Origin: Sporosarcina sp. FSL K6-2383
GTDB taxonomy: Bacteria > Bacillota > Bacilli > Bacillales_A > Planococcaceae
DNA: 64,000 nt
Direction of reading: 5' to 3'
Assembly (NCBI RefSeq): GCF_038618305.1
Contig: NZ_CP152017.1
Span: 310,001 to 374,000, forward strand
Shown here: positions 8,413 to 16,562 of the stretch, in pieces
Numbering within the stretch: the first letter of the stretch is position 1
Layout of the letters: every line of letters starts with the position of its first letter
Notes under the pieces: generated by a model
Seen by the model: only the letters and a program-made list of their open reading frames with translations
Database searches by the model: none
What the model was told of the DNA's origin: nothing
Program-made: the position numbers and the translations under genes

Positions 8413-8826
8413 TTATTTGTACAAGATCGTATTCGATATCTTTTCAATCGCAGGTATATCTGCCGGTGCCCAGTTCAGGCTCGGTAACTCTTCTCTAGTC
8501 ACCCACTTTATTTCCGCGTGTTCAGAAACTATCGGTATTCCTGAAACAACCTTCGCCATAAATGTCTCTAATCGCACAATGACTTTTTCATATTCATAAG
8601 TCGTATCTTCCACATGCTCAAAAACTTCAATTGTACAGCTCAACTCTTCTTGGATTTCCCGCTTTAGTGCTTCTTCCTTTGATTCACCTTGCTCAATCTT
8701 TCCGCCTGGGAACTCCCAGTAGTTCGCTAATGTCATTTCTGGTCCTCGTAGTGCACAAAGAATTTCTTTGTTGTTATTTTCTATAATTGCACCTACAACA
8801 TGTACTGTCTTTTTAATGATTCTCAC
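8413..8826 (-). CDS. Nudix hydrolase, MutT-like NTP pyrophosphatase
   Basis: 137 residues with a complete Nudix box near residue 40: GGKIEQGESKEEALKREIQE, matching Gx5Ex7REUxEExGU. Such enzymes hydrolyse oxidised or modified (deoxy)nucleoside triphosphates in the cytoplasm. The frame opens with GTG at 8826 and the Shine-Dalgarno is weak (AAAG), so the start is uncertain. It immediately precedes the PLD-helicase gene; Nudix plus DUF3427 helicase pairs are, to my recollection, recurrent, which suggests a joint role in DNA repair or defence. Confidence 0.88.
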   Translation of the reverse strand: MRIIKKTVHVVGAIIENNNKEILCALRGPEMTLANYWEFPGGKIEQGESKEEALKREIQEELSCTIEVFEHVEDTTYEYEKVIVRLETFMAKVVSGIPIVSEHAEIKWVTREELPSLNWAPADIPAIEKISNTILYK

Positions 8827-8902
8827 CTTTACTTTCTATTCGTATCATTAGTAGTTCCGAATTATCTGTATATAAACATTATCCAACATCTACCGCCTAT
8901 TA

Positions 8903-9103
8903 TCAACAATCATACCAATCCGTCCAATAAGCATCCCCATTCCCGTTATCATGAATCGCCAAATAATCCTCCCACGTTATCACTTGTTTCAGGCACTCTT
9001 CACTACAATACTGCGTCGCGTCCGGTTCAAAGATAAACCTTTCCTGCATCGGCGTGCCACATTGAGAGCATAGTGTAGTGGTAACAGGCACTCGGATATC
9101 CAT
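8903..9103 (-). CDS. Small zinc-ribbon-like protein
   Basis: 66 residues with two Cys pairs, CSQC at 12-15 and CSEEC near 33-37, spaced as in a treble-clef or zinc-ribbon fold. The C-terminus is acidic and Trp-rich and ends in DC. No good Shine-Dalgarno precedes ATG 9103, which lowers confidence, but the Cys spacing is not expected by chance. Specific function unknown; small proteins of this type often bind partners through the zinc site. Confidence 0.55.
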   Translation of the reverse strand: MDIRVPVTTTLCSQCGTPMQERFIFEPDATQYCSEECLKQVITWEDYLAIHDNGNGDAYWTDWYDC

Positions 9104-9464
9104 GTAATTAGCGTCATTTTTTATCCATCCGAAAAGTGAAGGAACTTAAAAAACCATTTCACGCATTAGGCACTTAAAAGTCCTTTATTTCTCGTTTAGG
9201 ACTCCTTATTTGGTCCTTAATCAAATAGCTACAAACTGAATTCAACTAGGTCAGTAGTAAAATAACCCAGTTTAAGAGCCATATTGGAAGATATAAGTGG
9301 AAAAACGATTAAAAAAATAATAACCAAATAAGGTACGCTAAATGCTCCCTACTTGGTTATTATTTTCGATTGAGGACTCTATATTAAGTAATTTGATTGA
9401 TTCCCAACGTATAATCCCACCTACACCGGATACAATATAGCTACATTAGAAAGGAGAATCTGAT
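9104..9464. other. Intergenic region with a strong hairpin
   Basis: About 360 bases between divergent small genes. Apart from the 14-bp stem at 9314-9366 and the upstream sequence of the small gene at 9465, nothing gene-like is seen. Confidence 0.6.
9314..9366. terminator. Bidirectional terminator-like hairpin, 14-bp stem
   Basis: The arm AAAATAATAACCAA (9314-9327) pairs perfectly with TTGGTTATTATTTT (9353-9366), separated by a 25-base loop. A-tract and T-tract flanks fit termination in either direction. Oddly, it stands between divergent genes, so it may be left from a lost gene or act as a transcription barrier. Confidence 0.6.
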
Positions 9465-9605
9465 ATGTCACTTGATAAGGTTGAAATAGCAGATTTGAAC
9501 CATGAACAATTAGCGGCATTGAATGTCTTGGAGGATAAACTAGGAGTAACTTTAGTTGCTTATGAAAATGCTTCTGGGAACACCAATACAACTTCCGACC
9601 AATAA
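9465..9605 (+). CDS. 46-residue protein of unknown function
   Basis: ATG 9465 is preceded by AAAGGAG at ideal spacing, and the frame ends in TAA followed by a strong terminator. The peptide starts MSLDKVEIADLNHEQLAAL, has an amphipathic helix-like first half and a Thr/Asn-rich tail ending TTSDQ. No signal or membrane segment. I do not recognise a family. Good translation signals and its own terminator argue that it is a real gene. Confidence 0.6.
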   Translation: MSLDKVEIADLNHEQLAALNVLEDKLGVTLVAYENASGNTNTTSDQ

Positions 9606-9620
9606 TGATTAGACCACAAG

Positions 9621-9678
9621 AAGGTGCCTAGCTCTGAAAACAACGCACAATTGTTTCAGAGCTAGTGGTACCTTTTTT
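9621..9678. terminator. Bidirectional terminator between small gene and ggt
   Basis: CTAGCTCTGAAA pairs with TTTCAGAGCTAG, extended outward by AAGGTGCC/GGTACCTT, followed by T6. It serves the + strand small gene and the converging gamma-glutamyltransferase gene. Confidence 0.8.
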
Positions 9679-9684
9679 AATTCC

Positions 9685-11289
9685 TCACCAAACCGCAATC
9701 GCCCCATCTGTCCGCGATTCCGTACCACCCTGCAGCACACCCGTCACTGGATCCCGCCAAATAATCTGCCCTCGCCCAAAACTACCACCATCTGCGGCAA
9801 CGGTTATGTCATGGCCTTTTCGAATGAGTGCTTGTACTAAATGATTCGGGAATTCTGGCTCGACGACTACTTTCTTCCCTGCCATCCATTGCCACCTCGG
9901 CACATCCAATGTAGCTTGTGGATTCAGTAAAAAGTCTACGGTGTTGAGCACGACTTGATAATGTCCTTGTGGCTGCATATAGCCGCCCATGACGCCAAAT
10001 GGGCCGACTGCTTGTCCGTCTTTTGATAGAAATCCTGGAATGATTGTGTGATACGTTCGTTTCCCTGGCTTCAATACATTCGGATGACCTTCCTCCAGTG
10101 AAAAGTCGTGCCCTCGATTTTGCAGGCCGATTCCTGTTCCAGGTACCACAATGCCTGAACCAAAGCCCATGTAGTTCGATTGAATGAAGGATACCATATT
10201 CCCTTCCTCATCAGCTGTTGCCAAGTAGACTGTCCCGCCTTTAGGCAAGTCATAAACTTGTGGATCTAGCGCTTCATCACCAATGAGTGCGGAACGTTTT
10301 TCGGCGTATTCCTCCGATAATAGATGGGCTGTTTCGACAGGCATATCCGCTTCTTCTGTTATAAAAGCTTTGCCGTCTGTAAAGGCTAGCTTCATGCTTT
10401 CGATTTGCTCATGGAGTGCTTGGACTGACTGCCACTGTGGTTTACTTTGTTTTTTGTAAATGTTCAAAGCCATTAGTGCGACCATGCCATGACCATTCGG
10501 GGGAATTTCCCATACGTCATAGCCTTTATAGTTCACAGAAATGGGCTCGACCCACTCGGGCTTATAGGCAGCAAGGTCTTCTTTGGATAAAAACCCGCCG
10601 TATTTTTTCATATAAGTATCGATTTGATTGGCAATTTCGCCTTCATAAAAATCACGCGCATCTGTGGCAGCGATAGCTCGCAGTGTTTTTGCATGACCTG
10701 GCGAAGACCACATTTCACCCACTTCAGGTGCACGACCGTTTGGTGCAAATGTATCGAACCAGGCCTTGAATTCATCGCCCGTGAATAGTTCTTTATATTT
10801 TTTATAAGCGAATCCCCAGTATTTCGCGAGGATGGGAGTCAATGGATAGCCTTCTTCTGCGTAGCGAATCGCAGGGGCTAGCACTTCCTTCAATGGTAGC
10901 TTGCCGAATCTCTGGGATAGCTCCGCCCAAGCCGCCGGTGCACCAGGTACTGTGATTGGCACCATGCCGTGAACCGGCATCTTGTCATGCCCAAGTACTT
11001 TCACAGCTTCAGGTGTTAATGTGGCAGGCGCCGGACCAGATGCGTTGAGTCCGTATAGTTTGTCTTTGACCCAAACGAGCGCAAATGCATCGCCACCAAT
11101 GCCATTTGATGTTGGTTCGACGACTGTTAGGGCCGCTGCAGTGGCAATGGCTGCGTCTATGGCATTACCGCCTTTTTGCATGATTTCCAGTCCTGCATTC
11201 GCTGCAAGCGGTTGAGATGTAGTGACCATTCCTTTCCTAGCAAATACGGTATGACGTTTTGATTGATACGGGTGGTATAAGTAATCCAT
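9685..11289 (-). CDS. ggt: Gamma-glutamyltransferase / glutathione hydrolase (YwrD-type)
   Basis: 534 residues, the usual size for the family. It cleaves gamma-glutamyl bonds (glutathione and related compounds) after self-processing. The catalytic Thr is likely T353 in GGTVYLATAD, the new N-terminus of the small subunit; the downstream glycines (GSGIVVPGTGIGLQNRG) are typical. There is no signal peptide, so it is cytoplasmic like B. subtilis YwrD rather than secreted Ggt. ATG 11289 has GAGGGGG upstream. It is monocistronic with a shared terminator at its 3' end. Confidence 0.93.
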   Translation of the reverse strand: MDYLYHPYQSKRHTVFARKGMVTTSQPLAANAGLEIMQKGGNAIDAAIATAAALTVVEPTSNGIGGDAFALVWVKDKLYGLNASGPAPATLTPEAVKVLGHDKMPVHGMVPITVPGAPAAWAELSQRFGKLPLKEVLAPAIRYAEEGYPLTPILAKYWGFAYKKYKELFTGDEFKAWFDTFAPNGRAPEVGEMWSSPGHAKTLRAIAATDARDFYEGEIANQIDTYMKKYGGFLSKEDLAAYKPEWVEPISVNYKGYDVWEIPPNGHGMVALMALNIYKKQSKPQWQSVQALHEQIESMKLAFTDGKAFITEEADMPVETAHLLSEEYAEKRSALIGDEALDPQVYDLPKGGTVYLATADEEGNMVSFIQSNYMGFGSGIVVPGTGIGLQNRGHDFSLEEGHPNVLKPGKRTYHTIIPGFLSKDGQAVGPFGVMGGYMQPQGHYQVVLNTVDFLLNPQATLDVPRWQWMAGKKVVVEPEFPNHLVQALIRKGHDITVAADGGSFGRGQIIWRDPVTGVLQGGTESRTDGAIAVW

Positions 11290-11327
11290 GAAAATCCCCC
11301 TCGTTGCTGTAATACTCTGATTATACC

Positions 11328-11549
11328 TTACATAGGCGAATGCCTGTCACCGTTTTTTTTGATAAAGATAATGTTTGGTATTTTGAATAAATTTTTCAAG
11401 GCATAAGCGGGGATTTTTTCAGCGGTCTCATGTTGAGTGCGTGATTTTTCTTGTTCCACAAACGGTCCATATTCTGATGCAAGGCTGTTGTAATTATCAA
11501 TAGACAATTGCGGGATACGTTTCCTTGAACTAAGAAAAAAACCTCTCAA
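11328..11549 (-). other. Doubtful 73-codon open frame
   Basis: A minus-strand frame whose start lies inside the terminator of the Rrf2 gene. The translation (for example YNSLASEYGPFVEQEKSRT) is protein-like in composition but matches nothing I know, and there is no Shine-Dalgarno. It may be the decayed 3' end of a lost gene. Not called as a gene. Confidence 0.3.
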
Positions 11550-11584
11550 AACTCCACTTAAGGAATTTCATGAGAGGTTTTTTA
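11535..11584. terminator. Terminator of the Rrf2-family gene
   Basis: AAAAAACCTCTCA pairs with TGAGAGGTTTTTT across a 22-base loop. On the minus strand it lies directly at the stop codon of the regulator gene. Confidence 0.85.
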
Positions 11585-12073
11585 TATGTCGCTTTTTGAA
11601 AAATATATCTGGGTATCTTTACGCATTTGTTTGGGCAGGACTTGATCGAGTTCCTTATTTAACCATGAAAGGGTTTTGCTACGTAGATAATCACGCATTT
11701 TTTCTTCTGCTTCGAGCATAACTAAGTTTATGGTGCAAAAGGAGGGAGCTGAACAGCATCCTTCTCGATATAAATAGCCATTATCTTTAATATTTTTACA
11801 TTGAAAGATAGGTTTAGGACCTTCAACTGCTTCCACTACATCCCAAAAGGAAATATCTTCTGGAGATTTAGCAAGTTTATATCCACCCTTCACACCGGGG
11901 ACAGAACTTACAATACCAGCCTTAGTTAATTTACCGAAAACTTTTGATAGAAATGTCTCGGAAAGTCCTTGAAACTCTGCCAAATCCTTTATTCCAACAC
12001 TTTCTTTGGAAGGAACATCAATTAAATAAACCAGACAATGTAAAGCATATTCTACTCCGACACTATATTGCAT
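11582..12073 (-). CDS. Rrf2-family transcriptional regulator
   Basis: 163 residues. An N-terminal winged helix covers ~1-80 (YSVGVEYALHCLVYL, then LSETFLSKVFGKLTKAGIV, a recognition helix, and the GVKGGYKLAKSPEDIS wing typical of Rrf2). Cysteines at ~92 (QCK), 106-107 (GCC) and 113 (FC) could bind an Fe-S cluster or sense thiol stress. It is divergent from azoreductase/AhpD-like genes, with a large palindrome between them, so it probably represses both itself and that operon in response to quinone or oxidative stress. Confidence 0.92.
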   Translation of the reverse strand: MQYSVGVEYALHCLVYLIDVPSKESVGIKDLAEFQGLSETFLSKVFGKLTKAGIVSSVPGVKGGYKLAKSPEDISFWDVVEAVEGPKPIFQCKNIKDNGYLYREGCCSAPSFCTINLVMLEAEEKMRDYLRSKTLSWLNKELDQVLPKQMRKDTQIYFSKSDI

Positions 12074-12097
12074 ATAAATTCACCTACTTTTGAAGGA

Positions 12098-12143
12098 CTA
12101 TCAATTGTATCTTATGGGGATTTAGAGTACTAGTCAAATGATA
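12098..12143 (-). promoter_or_regulatory. Predicted SigA promoter of the Rrf2 gene
   Basis: On the minus strand, TTGACT is followed after 17 bases by TAAGAT, about 40 bases before the regulator's start. Four of six -10 positions match consensus. Confidence 0.45.
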
Positions 12144-12169
12144 CCTCTCTCTTCGATAAATTTATTCGT

Positions 12170-12198
12170 TTGACAAAAATAATCATAGCGTTTATTGT
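12170..12198 (+). promoter_or_regulatory. Predicted SigA promoter of the azoreductase operon
   Basis: A perfect TTGACA (12170-12175), a 17-base spacer, then TATTGT (12193-12198). The -10 box lies inside the left arm of the palindrome at 12192-12236, so a bound regulator would block RNA polymerase. Confidence 0.6.
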
Positions 12199-12236
12199 AG
12201 ACTAAGTTAATCGTTGATTAACTTAGTCTACAATAA
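12192..12236. promoter_or_regulatory. 45-bp palindrome, likely Rrf2 operator
   Basis: Two perfect 21-bp arms surround a GTT centre; the left arm begins TTATTGTAGACTAAG and the right ends CTTAGTCTACAATAA. It overlaps the -10 and start region of the rightward promoter. Length and position fit a dimeric Rrf2 operator, although the arms are longer than a simple operator needs; an RNA hairpin in the 5' leader is also possible. Confidence 0.65.
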
Positions 12237-12308
12237 GATTTCATAGGAGGAAATAAATTGAAATCAAGAATGGAACTACAAAACAATCAAACCAATAGAG
12301 GTGGAACA

Positions 12309-12947
12309 ATGAATATTTTACAGTTAATGGCTCATCCTGATTACAATAATCAAAAAAGAACAGCAAATCGTTTAGCAGATGTTGGATTAAAAACTTTACA
12401 AGAAAAATTAAATGGTCAAGGAACAATCAAGGTATTAAATGTTTACGATCCAAATAATTTTATCCCGCAAGTTACTGCTGACACTTTAAATTTTACTAAT
12501 CCTAAAGAAATGTCTGCTGAACAATTAAAAAATCATGAAGCACAATATAAATTAATTAAACAATGGAAGTCAGCAGATTATATTTATATTTATATGCCTT
12601 TGCATAATTGGAATGTGCCTGCAAGGTTTAAAGACTATCTGGATAATATTCTAACAGCAAGAGAAACATTCAAATACACTGAAACTGGTTCAGTTGGATT
12701 AATGTCAGACGAAACTACCAAGGTCACATTTATCCTCACGAGTGGAAGTGAATATGATACTAATTACCGATATGTAAATTTAGATATTGCTCCACAATAT
12801 ATGCGCGGAGTATTGCACATGATGGGAATTAACCATATGAAATTAATACGTGCTCAAGGCTTAGACATGTTTACTAACGACAAAGAAGAAATAATAAAAT
12901 CAACTGAAAAAGAATTAATAGATTATATTAACTCACAATCTTTCTAA
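12309..12947 (+). CDS. azoR: FMN-dependent NAD(P)H azoreductase / quinone reductase
   Basis: About 212 residues from ATG 12309 (GAGGTGG upstream); an in-frame TTG at 12258 with AGGAGG would add 17 residues. Flavodoxin-like fold: MNILQLMAHP start, MPLHNWNVPARFKDYLDNIL in the FMN-binding middle, and the TSGSEY segment. These enzymes reduce azo compounds and quinones by two electrons. Being next to an Rrf2 regulator and an AhpD-like peroxidase gene points to electrophile/quinone stress. The coding sequence is A+T-richer than its neighbours. Confidence 0.88.
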   Translation: MNILQLMAHPDYNNQKRTANRLADVGLKTLQEKLNGQGTIKVLNVYDPNNFIPQVTADTLNFTNPKEMSAEQLKNHEAQYKLIKQWKSADYIYIYMPLHNWNVPARFKDYLDNILTARETFKYTETGSVGLMSDETTKVTFILTSGSEYDTNYRYVNLDIAPQYMRGVLHMMGINHMKLIRAQGLDMFTNDKEEIIKSTEKELIDYINSQSF

Positions 12948-13032
12948 ACTAGAAAAATCAGTGACCTTTTGAATTAAAGGGAAAGATATTAAAATCCAGA
13001 GTTAACTAAGACTTTTAAGGAGGTAATTAAAA

Positions 13033-13476
13033 ATGGAACAACGAATTGATTATTACAATTTGGCACCAGTAGCAATTGAAATCATGATGGAGATGGAAAA
13101 GTATACGAAAACTACAGGTATAGACCGGAAACTTCGTGAACTTATAAAAATTCGAGCTTCTCAAATAAATGGTTGTGCATACTGTATTAACATGCACACG
13201 GCAGATTCTAGAAAAATGGGAGAAACGGAACAACGTTTATATTGTATTAGCGCTTGGAGAGAGTGTACCTTTTATTCAGATGCAGAAAAAGTAGCTCTTG
13301 AGTTGACAGAGCACGTGACTTTAATCCCGACAAAACGTGTACCAGATGAGCTTTATCAACGAGTACGTGAACATTATGACGAAAGACAATATGTTGACCT
13401 TGTTCTAATTATCAACCAAATCAACAGTTGGAATAGAATTTCTATTGCAATGGGGAATACGGCAACTGAAAAATAA
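13033..13476 (+). CDS. AhpD-like carboxymuconolactone decarboxylase-family protein
   Basis: 147 residues with AGGAGG eight bases before ATG 13033. Contains the CMD/AhpD core IRASQINGCAYCINMHTAD: a CxxC redox pair and a nearby His, as in alkylhydroperoxidase AhpD. It would reduce peroxides or act as a thiol oxidoreductase in the cytoplasm. It lies 85 bases after the azoreductase gene with no terminator between, so both probably belong to the Rrf2-controlled operon. Confidence 0.9.
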   Translation: MEQRIDYYNLAPVAIEIMMEMEKYTKTTGIDRKLRELIKIRASQINGCAYCINMHTADSRKMGETEQRLYCISAWRECTFYSDAEKVALELTEHVTLIPTKRVPDELYQRVREHYDERQYVDLVLIINQINSWNRISIAMGNTATEK

Positions 13477-13621
13477 TAACTCACAGTGAACATCTTATAG
13501 TGTTCGTTTCGAATACATTTAATAATATTGTTTATCTTCAGTATTCGGTCGCGATTGTTGAACAACATAGGTAGAAAATAATCAATTTTTTTAAAAATTA
13601 AACTTAAATCCGCTGAATAAG

Positions 13622-13656
13622 AATCCCTTTTGATCAATCTTTTTTCAAAAGGGATT
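13622..13656 (+). terminator. Terminator after azoR-ahpD-like operon
   Basis: AATCCCTTTTGA pairs perfectly with TCAAAAGGGATT over an 11-base loop, followed by TTGTT. It lies about 145 bases after the last stop. Confidence 0.6.
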
Positions 13657-13837
13657 TGTTAAATTTATCGTGAAGTATGGGTTTGTGAGATTTTTTTAAT
13701 CAAACTTTATTCACGAGCTACACTAACCTGTCCTTAATATACTGTATATAAAGCTGGTTTGGCTTTATAAAAAATCCTAAACTCCGAGTACTTAGAATAC
13801 TCTATTTTGGGATACTATGTTTAAATCGTAGTGTACT

Positions 13838-13912
13838 AATTCTCTGTAGTCTCCAGCGAAGGCACCTTACTGGGGGTAGCCCAAGCACCAAGCGTTGTTA
13901 AGAGAATTCTTC
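13838..13912 (+). promoter_or_regulatory. Foldable leader segment before flavoprotein gene
   Basis: The ends AATTCTCT and AGAGAATT can pair, enclosing a G+C-rich core with GGCACCTTACTGGGGGTAGCC. No known riboswitch signature (T-box, S-box, others) is visible. It could be an unknown leader RNA or a decayed repeat. Confidence 0.3.
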
Positions 13913-13979
13913 AGGTTAATTTCCCGACACGTTTACCCTTCCATTAACAAGGCAATAGATAAAAGAGGAGCGTGAAACC

Positions 13980-15347
13980 ATGGATCATTTTGATGCAATT
14001 ATTATTGGATTTGGTAAAGGTGGAAAAACATTAGCTTCACTGCTTGCTAAGGAAGGTCAGCATGTGGCGATGATTGAAAAGTCCGCTGCCATGTACGGCG
14101 GAACTTGCATTAACATTGCTTGCATTCCCACAAAATCACTCGTTCATCAATCAAATGAACGGAAGCTTTCCAGTGCTTCTAACGAGGACTTTTACAAACA
14201 AGCAATTGAACAAAAGGACGGATTAACTTCATTTTTACGTAATAAGAATTTTCATATGCTGGATGATGCGGAGGGCGTCACCGTCTATACAGGAACCGCT
14301 ACATTTCTAAATGACAGCAAAATTCAAGTAACAACTGACAATGAAACACTGGAGTTATCCGCCGATAAATTCTTTATCAACACAGGCTCTTCCCCGATTA
14401 TCCCAACAATCGAGGGATTGGACAACGCTGATTTCGTTTATAATTCGACGACCCTTCAGCAGTTAGAGGAGCTTCCTGAAAAACTAGTCATTATCGGCGG
14501 GGGCTATATTGGCTTGGAGTTTGCTTCAATTTATGCAAATTTCGGTTCAGCAGTAACCGTGATTGACAGCTCTCCATTGTTTTTACGCAATGAAGATCGG
14601 GATATTGCCGCTGCAGTGAAGAAAGTGCTTGAGGCAAAAAACATTACTTTTGTTGTCGATAGCCAAGTGAAGTCCATTGAAAATCGGGATGGTGGAGTGG
14701 CCGTTTCTTATCAAGCAGGTGATTCCATTCAGGCAGAGGCATACGGCAATGCATTGTTATTGGCTACGGGAAGAAAGCCGAATACAGAAGGCCTTGGTCT
14801 TGAAAACACGGCGATTGAAGTAAATGAGCGAGGGGCCATTGTCGTCGATGATGTATTGAAAACAACGGTGGATCATATTTGGGCTCTAGGCGATGTCAAT
14901 GGCGGTCCTCAGTTCACGTATATTTCGTTGGATGATTTCCGGATTGTCAAAGACCAGCTGTTTGGTGCTGGGAAGTATACAAGAAAACAGCGTAACAACG
15001 TGCCTTACTCCGTATTCATTGATCCGGTTTTATCGCAGGTGGGGTTGAATGAAAATATGGCGAAGGAACAAGGGATTGCCTACAAAGTAGTGACACTTCC
15101 CGCGGCAGCCATTCCACGTGCACGTGTTGTTCAGCAAACGGACGGGCTGTTAAAGGCTCTTGTCGACCCCGACTCCCAAGAGATTTTAGGGTGTACCTTG
15201 TTTTGTGCAGAGTCGAGTGAAATGATCAATATCGTTCGGGTTGCCATGGAAGCCAAATTGCCGTATACATTTTTGCGTGATACGATTTTTACGCATCCAA
15301 CGATGAGCGAGGCATTAAATGATTTGTTTGCGGTATCGATTGATTAA
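13980..15347 (+). CDS. Pyridine nucleotide-disulfide oxidoreductase (RclA/MerA-like)
   Basis: 455 residues. FAD-binding Rossmann motif GFGKGGKTLA near residue 11, redox-active cysteine pair in GGTCINIACIPTK (~40-52), NAD(P)-binding GGGYIGLEFA (~174-183), second FAD motif ALGDVNGGPQ (~305) and a C-terminal dimerisation domain with HPTMSEALNDL. The catalytic His-Pro is present. It resembles RclA-type flavoproteins involved in hypochlorite or copper stress more than lipoamide dehydrogenase, because no dehydrogenase-complex genes are near. Monocistronic with a strong downstream terminator; GAGGAG precedes ATG. Confidence 0.9.
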   Translation: MDHFDAIIIGFGKGGKTLASLLAKEGQHVAMIEKSAAMYGGTCINIACIPTKSLVHQSNERKLSSASNEDFYKQAIEQKDGLTSFLRNKNFHMLDDAEGVTVYTGTATFLNDSKIQVTTDNETLELSADKFFINTGSSPIIPTIEGLDNADFVYNSTTLQQLEELPEKLVIIGGGYIGLEFASIYANFGSAVTVIDSSPLFLRNEDRDIAAAVKKVLEAKNITFVVDSQVKSIENRDGGVAVSYQAGDSIQAEAYGNALLLATGRKPNTEGLGLENTAIEVNERGAIVVDDVLKTTVDHIWALGDVNGGPQFTYISLDDFRIVKDQLFGAGKYTRKQRNNVPYSVFIDPVLSQVGLNENMAKEQGIAYKVVTLPAAAIPRARVVQQTDGLLKALVDPDSQEILGCTLFCAESSEMINIVRVAMEAKLPYTFLRDTIFTHPTMSEALNDLFAVSID

Positions 15348-15355
15348 CAAAAAAC

Positions 15356-15386
15356 AAGACCTTCCACACCGCATGGAAGGTCTTAT
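15356..15386. terminator. Bidirectional terminator
   Basis: AAGACCTTCCA pairs with TGGAAGGTCTT over a 7-base loop between two converging genes (13980 on + and 15389 on -). Confidence 0.85.
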
Positions 15387-15388
15387 CA

Positions 15389-16366
15389 TTATTCTTTAAC
15401 GAATTCTTTTGTGCTTCTCACTGTATCAATCGGACGCACCATTTGCTCAATTTGCTCGCGTTGCCCTTCCAAGAATGGAGGCAACGATAGCTTTTCGCCA
15501 AGCGTTTCATAAGGTTCATCACCCATGAAGCCCGGTCCGTCTGTAGCAAATTCGAATAGAATGCCGGGTGCTACTCTTGAATACAACGATCCGAAGAAGA
15601 AGCGATCGACGAAGCCAGATGTACGTAGGCCAAAGCTTTCGATACGCTCCGTCCATTCGTCCAAAACAGCACGGTCTTCGACACGGAATGCTGCGTGATG
15701 CACTGTACCAAAGCCTTGTTGACCTGGAGGAAGCACATCATTTTTTTCAACAATGACTTGTGCGCCGTTACCGCCTTCGCCAACTTCGAATAAATGCAAA
15801 TCTCCCTCTTGCCCAATTTCCTTGAACAACAAAACCTTCTCCAACACTTCTTTCATATAATCAAATTCCACGATGCGAATATGAATGGGGCCGAGTCCAG
15901 TGATAGCATATTCCAATGGAACCGGACCTTTTTGCCATGGCGTACCAGACGCAATGCCTTTATTGTTTTCATCTGAAATCATTTGGTATTGCTGGTCATC
16001 GAAATCGACGAATGACAGTACTTTGACGCCGAATTGCTCTTCAATACCTGCATGCTTCACATCTAATCGATCAAAGCGCTTCACCCAATAATCCAGTGCA
16101 ACATCCGTCGGCACACGGAAAGCCGTCTTATAGATTTCGTTTGTACCATGCGTACCTTTTGGGATACCTGGAAAATCGAAGAATGTCATGTCTGTCCCGG
16201 CGCCGCCTACATCATCTGCAAAGAACAGGTGGTACGTTTGAATGTCATCTTGGTTTACCGTTTTCTTCACTAAACGCATGCCCAATACATAGGTGAAAAA
16301 TTTGTAATTCTCCTCTGCGCTGCTTGTAATGGCTGTTACGTGGTGCATTCCTTTTAAATGATTCAT
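15389..16366 (-). CDS. Ring-cleaving dioxygenase, VOC family (MhqA/MhqO-like)
   Basis: 325 residues from ATG 16366, chosen because GGAGGAATACTT precedes it. Two vicinal-oxygen-chelate halves: MHHVTAITSSAEENYKFFT at the start and VHHAAFRVEDRAVLDEW in the second half; His (MHH, VHHAAF) and the Glu in FEFATDGPG are likely metal ligands. B. subtilis homologues MhqA/E/O confer resistance to methylhydroquinone and catechol. No MarR regulator is adjacent. Fits the quinone-stress theme of this stretch. Confidence 0.88.
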   Translation of the reverse strand: MNHLKGMHHVTAITSSAEENYKFFTYVLGMRLVKKTVNQDDIQTYHLFFADDVGGAGTDMTFFDFPGIPKGTHGTNEIYKTAFRVPTDVALDYWVKRFDRLDVKHAGIEEQFGVKVLSFVDFDDQQYQMISDENNKGIASGTPWQKGPVPLEYAITGLGPIHIRIVEFDYMKEVLEKVLLFKEIGQEGDLHLFEVGEGGNGAQVIVEKNDVLPPGQQGFGTVHHAAFRVEDRAVLDEWTERIESFGLRTSGFVDRFFFGSLYSRVAPGILFEFATDGPGFMGDEPYETLGEKLSLPPFLEGQREQIEQMVRPIDTVRSTKEFVKE

Positions 16367-16562
16367 AAGTATTCCTCCAATGTATGTTTTTTTCAAATCA
16401 ACTAATTATCTCGAATTCAAGATAATATTATAATAAATAATCGACAATGTCAATGGCTTTGATTTGGAACGGCTTACACAATCTTTACATTACTTTTACA
16501 TTAAACTTTTCCTTCCTACTCTATAATTATAAATAGCTATATAACTTAGGAGGACTTTTGAC

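Larger units (their letters stand above)
13477..13979. other. 503-bp gap with terminator and foldable leader
   Basis: Contains a 12-bp-stem terminator (13622-13656), an imperfect hairpin near 13771-13820 (AATCCTAAA/TTTTGGGAT with inner GAGTA/TACTC) that would terminate on the minus strand, and a G+C-rich foldable segment at 13838-13912 before the flavoprotein gene. No gene with a start and Shine-Dalgarno is seen. Confidence 0.55.
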
